Made by a program: the position numbers and the translations under genes. DNA of 64,000 nt from Pyrenopolyporus hunteri (taxonomy: Eukaryota; Ascomycota; Sordariomycetes; Xylariales; Hypoxylaceae), in contig CADCXC010000047.1 in NCBI GenBank assembly GCA_902806595.1, forward strand, positions 1-64,000, in the 5' to 3' direction. Under the pieces are notes generated by a model. That model saw nothing but the letters and a program-made list of their open reading frames with translations. It was not told the DNA's origin and made no database searches. This document shows, piece by piece, positions 59,028-64,000 of the stretch (within the stretch, counting starts at the first letter, position 1; every line of letters starts with the position of its first letter).

Positions 59028-59510
59028 GGTGATCGATAAGACCTTCTGAAAAGTGCAGCGCTTGGACTGGACCAACGTGATCTCCGACACGGATAGGTGG
59101 TAGCTGGTAGATAGGGATCTAATCTTTATGTAGGTAAGTGTTGCAAGTTTTGGAGATGAGATTTCAGTAGTATGAAATTCAAGAACAGGTAAATTTCGCA
59201 TTTCTCCATCTAATCGGTATCTCATATCGCTTCAGAACTGCCATTGGCGGGGTTAAGAGGGGCAAACGTCACTAGTATCGCCTATAGTTTGACCTGCGCA
59301 AGGAATTATCCACCTCCAACCTACCCACGTATGGGTAGGTAGGTAGATACCCAGATATTTAACGGGCTTCTAACCCAGTATGCAGCCCCCCAGCATTATT
59401 CTTTTTTATACGGATAGATACGATGACCTTATATAGGTACCTATCTTGAGAATACTCTACTATTTTTTTTAGCACCAACATAGTAAAGGGTTTGGGGGTA
59501 TGCCGTCATC
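59028..59510. promoter_or_regulatory. shared divergent promoter of SDR and FAD oxidoreductase genes
   Basis: The 483 bp between two divergent start codons. It includes a GGGTAGGTAGGTAGATACCC near-palindrome at about 59334-59353. No distinct TATA box was identified. Confidence 0.5.
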
Positions 59511-60820
59511 ATGGCTACTACTGTAATATTAGGAGCTGGGATCATCGGCACTTCAACAGCCTACTACCTATCCAAGCATCAGCCGGCATCCAGCATCCAT
59601 CTTGTAGAACCCTCCCCCGAGCTTTTCGCCTCGGCTTCGGGCTACGCGGGCGGGTTCTTAGCCAAAGACTGGTTTTCTCCCTCTTCCGCAGAGTTGGGCG
59701 CGTTGAGCTTTGAGGAGCATCGCAGGCTAGCTGAAAAGGAGAACGGCGCGCAGAAATGGGAATATGCTCGTAGCACGTCCGTCTCCCTCTCACCGGGCAC
59801 TAGGTCCGGGAAACGAATCGATATCTGGTTCCGGGACGGTGCCAGCCGTGCGGAGGCTGCGAGCGGTGGTCCGTCGACCGGCGCGGCGCCGCCCTGGCTG
59901 CGGAGGGTCGAAGACGACGCCGTAGAGGTCATAAGCGAAGAGGGAACCGTAGCGCAAGTGTGAGTTTGTAGCCGAGGCTTGTATCTTATAGTTAAGATAC
60001 TCCCATGGTCTAAGGGAGCGGTTCTAATCACGAGTTTAGAGATCCGCTCCAGCTGTCTCAGTTCCTGCTGCAGAAGTGCCTCGAGGCTGGCGTGCACCTG
60101 CACCACCCCGCCAAGGCGATATCCATACAGACGGACGTGCGCGGCGAGCTCTCCAGCATCTGCGTCGCGGACACCCAAACCAGCACAGAGACCGACATCC
60201 CCTGCACCAACGTCGTCATCGCCGCCGGCGCATGGTCCCCCCAGGTCTTCGCCACGCTATTCCCAACCTCCACGCTCAGGCTACCGGTCTCAAGCCTTGC
60301 GGGTCACTCGCTGCTCGTCACGTCGCCGAACTGGACCGCAGACCACGAGCCCGGCGGCTGCCACGCCGTCTTCGTGACCACGCGCCCCGGCTACTCTCCC
60401 GAGCTCATGTCCCGCGTCGGCGGCCACATCTACGTCGCGGGCCTGAACTCAGCCTCGGAGCCGCTGCCCGACCTGGCCACGGACGCGAAGGGCAGGATGT
60501 CCCGCGCGGCGCTGAAAACGCTGCGGCAGACGGCTAGGGAGGTCCTCGGCGAGGAGGACGTGAAGGTCGTCAGGGAGGCGCTGTGTTTTCGGCCGGTGAC
60601 GGAGCGCGGCACGCCAATCCTAAGCCGCGTCCCGGATGGCTGGCTTGGGCCGGCGGTGGGGACTAGGCCCGCGCCGGAAGGGGGTGTGTATGTTGCGGCG
60701 GGACATGGGCCGTGGGGGATAAGTATGAGTCTGGGCACGGGGATTGTTATGGCTGAGATGATTCAAGGCAGGCCGTTGAGCGCCGATGTTTCCGGGTTAG
60801 CTTTGGAGGTTAATTCGTGA
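59511..60820 (+). CDS. FAD-dependent amino-acid-oxidase-like protein (DAO family)
   Basis: Two exons, 59511-59959 and 60040-60820 (intron donor GTGAGT, acceptor TTTAG; the split Val codon is restored), give 409 residues. The N-terminus VILGAGIIGTSTAYYLSKHQ has the FAD-binding GxGxxG at residues 8-13, followed by the acidic VEP end of the second strand and the SASGYAGGFLA segment typical of glycine/D-amino-acid oxidase-like flavoproteins. The middle contains VVIAAGAWSPQV and the C-terminus FRPVTERGTPILSRV, then YVAAGHGPWGISMSLGTG, the second FAD contact. Family members oxidise amines or amino acids (substrate unknown); relatives in fungi are often annotated as TDA3-like or FAD-dependent oxidoreductases. 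GC content of exon 2 is noticeably higher than that of flanking DNA. Confidence 0.92.
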
Positions 60821-61842
60821 GTTGGTTTGATGGTAATGATAGAAGTTGCATATCGGGTATATAGGGGTCTGTGTTGCGGGGGGTTGGGTTGTACATACTT
60901 AGAAGCGATGTCTTGCGTATATAGCTTCTTCTGTCTTCTACGAAAGTTTCTTATTAGCTATGAAGATACTACCAAGGCACGTGAGACGATCACATTTAGT
61001 CCTCTAGGTCTAACTGATCAATTACCAAGCCATGTTTATATATCCGTCGGCTGGTCGAGATGCTACTTCTATTCCAGTACGACGAACAGGGCGGTTTAAA
61101 GCAGGCTACACAGAGAACTAGTCATAATACCTATTCTATAGGTCGGAAGAACCTTGCTCGAACATTACCTATTGATCGATTTGATTTACCAAATTCTAAC
61201 GTGCACCGAATCTACTCTTCCCTCGGCTTTTCAAGAGACCATTTCAAATTGCTATACCTCAACTGTATTGATATTGGCGGTATTAGCCCTAGAACGCACT
61301 AGATTCATCAGAGATAAGCTCCTCGTGGGCCGCCCGTATCCCCGGGCTAAAGCCTTAGATCCCGACTAACAGGCGCCCGGCAACCACGAAACTCAAAAAC
61401 ACCCGCGACTCGCCACGATGTTCTGTTCCCCCCTAGTAGCGGAGGAGCCCCCGAGTCAGGAACGCTTCCCATGGATGAGACACGCCCCAGCGATTGAACC
61501 TACCTAGATAGGCGGTAATCAGGTAAGGGAGGGAGATTAAAATCCCGACGATGGCAATGGTCTCAGGGGTTGGATTAGGCGTTCTCGAATAGCAATGGAT
61601 CGATCGATCCCGCCGCGAAGAAATTTCTGCGGCGGAATAGGGCGTTTCTATCGAATATATCACCCCTTGCCTCGAAATCTCGATCACTGAAACCTAAAAT
61701 TAGTCGTGGGTATACAGAGAGAATGTGTGTTTGACAGCCCGATACGGACGCCTGTGAGGGAAGTGGCGCTCTATATGGTAACGGTGGCGCCGGCCTGGGT
61801 CCAGATTCAAATTGTCGTCTATCTCAGCACTGGCCTGTCTAG

Positions 61843-61869
61843 CTACCTACCTAGGTACCTACCTATCCA
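61843..61869. repeat. CCTACCTAGGTACCTACC repeat copy
   Basis: TACCTACCTAGGTACCTACC in gene-free DNA; same dispersed family. Confidence 0.75.
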
Positions 61870-62116
61870 CCACACTTACCTACGCGGTTACAACACTTCC
61901 TCGATTACTTAGTTAGATACTTATAAAGTCCCTGTCTTACCAAAGCTCCCATATACCGCGCCCAGCAACGCTCGCTAAGACCGCCCACGCCCCTCTACCA
62001 GCTTTCCAGCTGGGGCTCGCGCTAGGCCCTGTGGCACGCGAGATCGGCGAGCTGCGAGCTCTGGCAGCCGTGTCTTACCCAACTCGCCCAGTCGTCCCAG
62101 GGCAGGGCTCGCAGGT

Positions 62117-62145
62117 GTCGTGTGTATGTGTGTGTGCGCGCGCCC
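62117..62145. repeat. TG/CG dinucleotide run
   Basis: TCGTGTGTATGTGTGTGTGC passing into GCGCGCGCCCG, an alternating purine-pyrimidine tract that could adopt Z-DNA. Confidence 0.75.
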
Positions 62146-62567
62146 GACCTGTGGGCGCGTGCGACTGCCGGGGACTTAGGCAGGGGCCGAGCGGGCGAGT
62201 TACGCCCGAGGCGTCTTGGCTCGGGCTTGTCTTAGGTGTCCTCTATGTAGGTAGGTACATACTGACCTTCCTATGTATCGTGTTCTATCGCACCAGCTCC
62301 GTCCCGTCTTGTTAGGTGTTGTCTGGTCCTGTTATGCCCCCCGCGTTCGTTCTGTCTTGTCTGGGACGCATATATGTAAATATGTCTTGAACGTGGGGTA
62401 CTTGCCTACTTACCTATATATCTATCCACCTGCCATAGGCGTATCGCTTATTTCGCACGTTTACCTATGTAGGTATCTGCTTGCTCGCCAGGTATATACC
62501 TACCTACTAGGTCCCTACCTGCCTCGAAATATCGTATAAGCCTCAGATGGGTACCTTGGTGTGTATA

Positions 62568-62598
62568 GGTAGTTATGTAGGTACCTACCTGGGTAAGC
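62568..62598. repeat. GTAGGTACCTACC repeat copy
   Basis: TTATGTAGGTACCTACCTGG in gene-free DNA; same dispersed family. Confidence 0.65.
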
Positions 62599-63523
62599 AT
62601 TTTAGCCAACCCGCCGTGCGAGTATAGCGAGTGTTCAGCTGAGACACACCGCTGAGACACGTACGCAGGCGAGCGTGTGACGCAAACGTCAGCCGCCACG
62701 GTTACGCAGATGCTCCGTCGCACAGCGTGCGTGCTGGCCGATTGCGGCTTATTAGCTTATCCTTATGTACCCATCTAGCCTATTCGAGTACCTATATAGC
62801 TATCCAGACCGATACTTCGGTGGATATATATCTGTAGGGCAATGCGTAATAGCTGAGCTTAGTTGTCGTCGGTGGTGGGACAGCGAGAGCGGAGGGTAGG
62901 TAGGCAGGTAAGCACCGGAACTGGGGATTGGGAGTTCAGCCGCGTTTTTCGTCCCTGAGAGACATTCGATACGCACGAGACAAACGTTTGCGGTAGATGC
63001 CGAGGCTCAAAGTCAAGAGGGTACTTAGGTGAGACGAGGTGGGGGGGGAGGGAAATAAGAGGTAATGATTGAAGTTCTAGTTCGGATCACGAAGTCCGAC
63101 GAACGGATAGATACCTGTAAGCAGGCGAACAGTAGTGAGCTTCTAGTAGGTAGAATTAAAATATACTAAAATCTAAAAGGAAAGTTTCAATGTCAAGTGG
63201 TATCTCTGTTGTTCCTGCACCGTTTTACACCCCGAATAATGATGCCCTAGTAGATGATAAGATGTACAAGAATGTGAGGTACAGGTAACCCAGATAAACC
63301 CCCCTCTTCCGTATGTCGCCGTTCGTCAAGGGCCCGCAGTTCCGTCTGCTGTGGTCCCATATTCCCAATCCCGTGTATCCGTAAAGTAAATATAGCCATT
63401 GCAAAGTCTTCAGGGCTGTTCCCCTGGTCGATGTTGATAGTTGTAATGGTAAGCGTAGTAGTAAAACATGATCTCGAAAAGAGAGAAATTGTTACAGCTG
63501 TATGATCGATCCGAGTGCCTCGT

Positions 63524-64000
63524 TCATTCGGGCAGCTCGAAGTGTTGTTCCTGTTCCGTTTCTTCATCTGAGTCGAGCTGGAACACGATGCCCCGCCGCT
63601 TCCACTCGCCCCTCTTCAGCTGGGCATCCCTGTCGTTCATCCACTCTGTGGGCCGCCGGCGGTGGTTTGTGTGTTGCGTGGGAGACTGGGCGGGCGACGA
63701 GGAATTGATGTCGGCTAGGCCCGGCGGGATAGTCTGCCAATCCTTGAGCGGCCACTGCACGCTCTGGTCATAGACGTAGGGTCGGCCGCCGGCCGGCCGG
63801 GTAAAGAAACAGTTGTGGCCCTTGATGGGCGAGTACTCTGCAGCGTCCTGCAGGTGGTCTGCGGCATGGCGTTGCGCCCGCTCAAAAAACCGGCGCTCCC
63901 GCTCTTCATCCTCCTGATACCGTAATTCGTCGTACTCGGGAATGATGTGTGGTGATGTGTTGAGGCTTAGAGGCGGATGCAGTGATAAAGGGTCATATAG
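63524..64000 (-). CDS. hypothetical protein, C-terminal part (gene continues beyond window)
   Basis: The frame is open from the window edge to a stop at 63524, giving 158 residues of C-terminal sequence. I do not recognise the family. It contains a charged helix (YQEDEERERRFFERAQRHAA), then HNCFFTRPAGGRPYVYDQ, WPLKDWQTIPPG and an acidic end (DSDEETEQEQ). The composition is protein-like and differs from the other frames here, which is why it is called. The start and any upstream exons lie outside the window. Confidence 0.6.
   Translation of the reverse strand, partial: LYDPLSLHPPLSLNTSPHIIPEYDELRYQEDEERERRFFERAQRHAADHLQDAAEYSPIKGHNCFFTRPAGGRPYVYDQSVQWPLKDWQTIPPGLADINSSSPAQSPTQHTNHRRRPTEWMNDRDAQLKRGEWKRRGIVFQLDSDEETEQEQHFELPE

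Larger units (their letters stand above)
60821..63523. other. gene-free region with repeats
   Basis: No gene is supported over 2.7 kb. It holds motif copies at 61843-61869, 62460-62524 and 62568-62598, and a TG/CG dinucleotide run at 62117-62145. Several plus frames (60827-62539) are short, overlapping and without motifs. Confidence 0.45.

Noticed and set aside
62113..62150. Telomere-like or CRISPR-like repeat suspected from TG-rich sequence
   Set aside because: It is a simple TG/CG dinucleotide run; no TTAGGG arrays and no regularly spaced repeats are present.

Overview
The window reads as nuclear DNA of a filamentous ascomycete fungus, most likely a Sordariomycete (inference). Most genes are split by short introns (about 50-130 bp) with GTRNGY-like donors, CTAAY branch sites and YAG or AAG acceptors. 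The gene families are fungal (Med17, two-domain phosphofructokinase, NACHT-WD40 and ankyrin proteins, fungal tyrosinase). Intergenic DNA is long, AT-rich and sprinkled with a CCTACCTAGGTAGG-type palindrome. No bacterial operons, rRNA or CRISPR are seen. Exon boundaries below were worked out by hand from splice signals and reading-frame phase.

Layout. 0.6-1.7 kb: ADP-sugar Nudix hydrolase (-). 2.55 kb: a tRNA-like sequence. 3.0-4.1 kb: lineage-type hypothetical (+). 6.5-15.3 kb: an accessory block with a truncated condensation-adenylation NRPS-like gene (-), a tyrosinase carrying an extra galectin-like C-terminal domain (+) and a medium-chain reductase (-). 16.2-18.2 kb: ankyrin-VWA protein (+). 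21.2-24.3 kb: SNF2/RING ATPase (+). 24.75-25.43 kb: a TA-flanked inverted-repeat element (MITE). 26.4-31.3 kb: NOD-like hydrolase-NACHT-WD40 protein (+). 32.0-34.0 kb: Mediator subunit Med17 (-). 36.3-38.9 kb: 6-phosphofructokinase (+). 42.2-44.2 kb: secreted/membrane lectin-like protein with polyQ tail (+). 44.5 kb: intron-containing tRNA-Met (-). 45.75-46.57 kb: a second inverted-repeat element with about 300-bp, almost perfect arms. 48.6-50.4 kb: Arg/Glu-rich conserved fungal protein (+). 51.9-54.8 kb: multi-domain ankyrin protein (-). 55.5-56.7 kb: NC2-beta histone-fold repressor (-). 58.1-59.0 kb (-) and 59.5-60.8 kb (+): a divergently transcribed SDR and FAD amino-acid-oxidase-like pair. 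63.5 kb to the window end: a partial gene (-).

How it fits together. Housekeeping genes (PFK, Med17, NC2-beta, Nudix) alternate with accessory genes typical of fungal variable regions: NLR-like and ankyrin repeat proteins, secondary-metabolism-type enzymes and MITEs. The best candidates for something new are the tyrosinase-galectin-like fusion with its NRPS-like and reductase neighbours, and the two MITE families that share the terminal AGTCA and TA target duplications.
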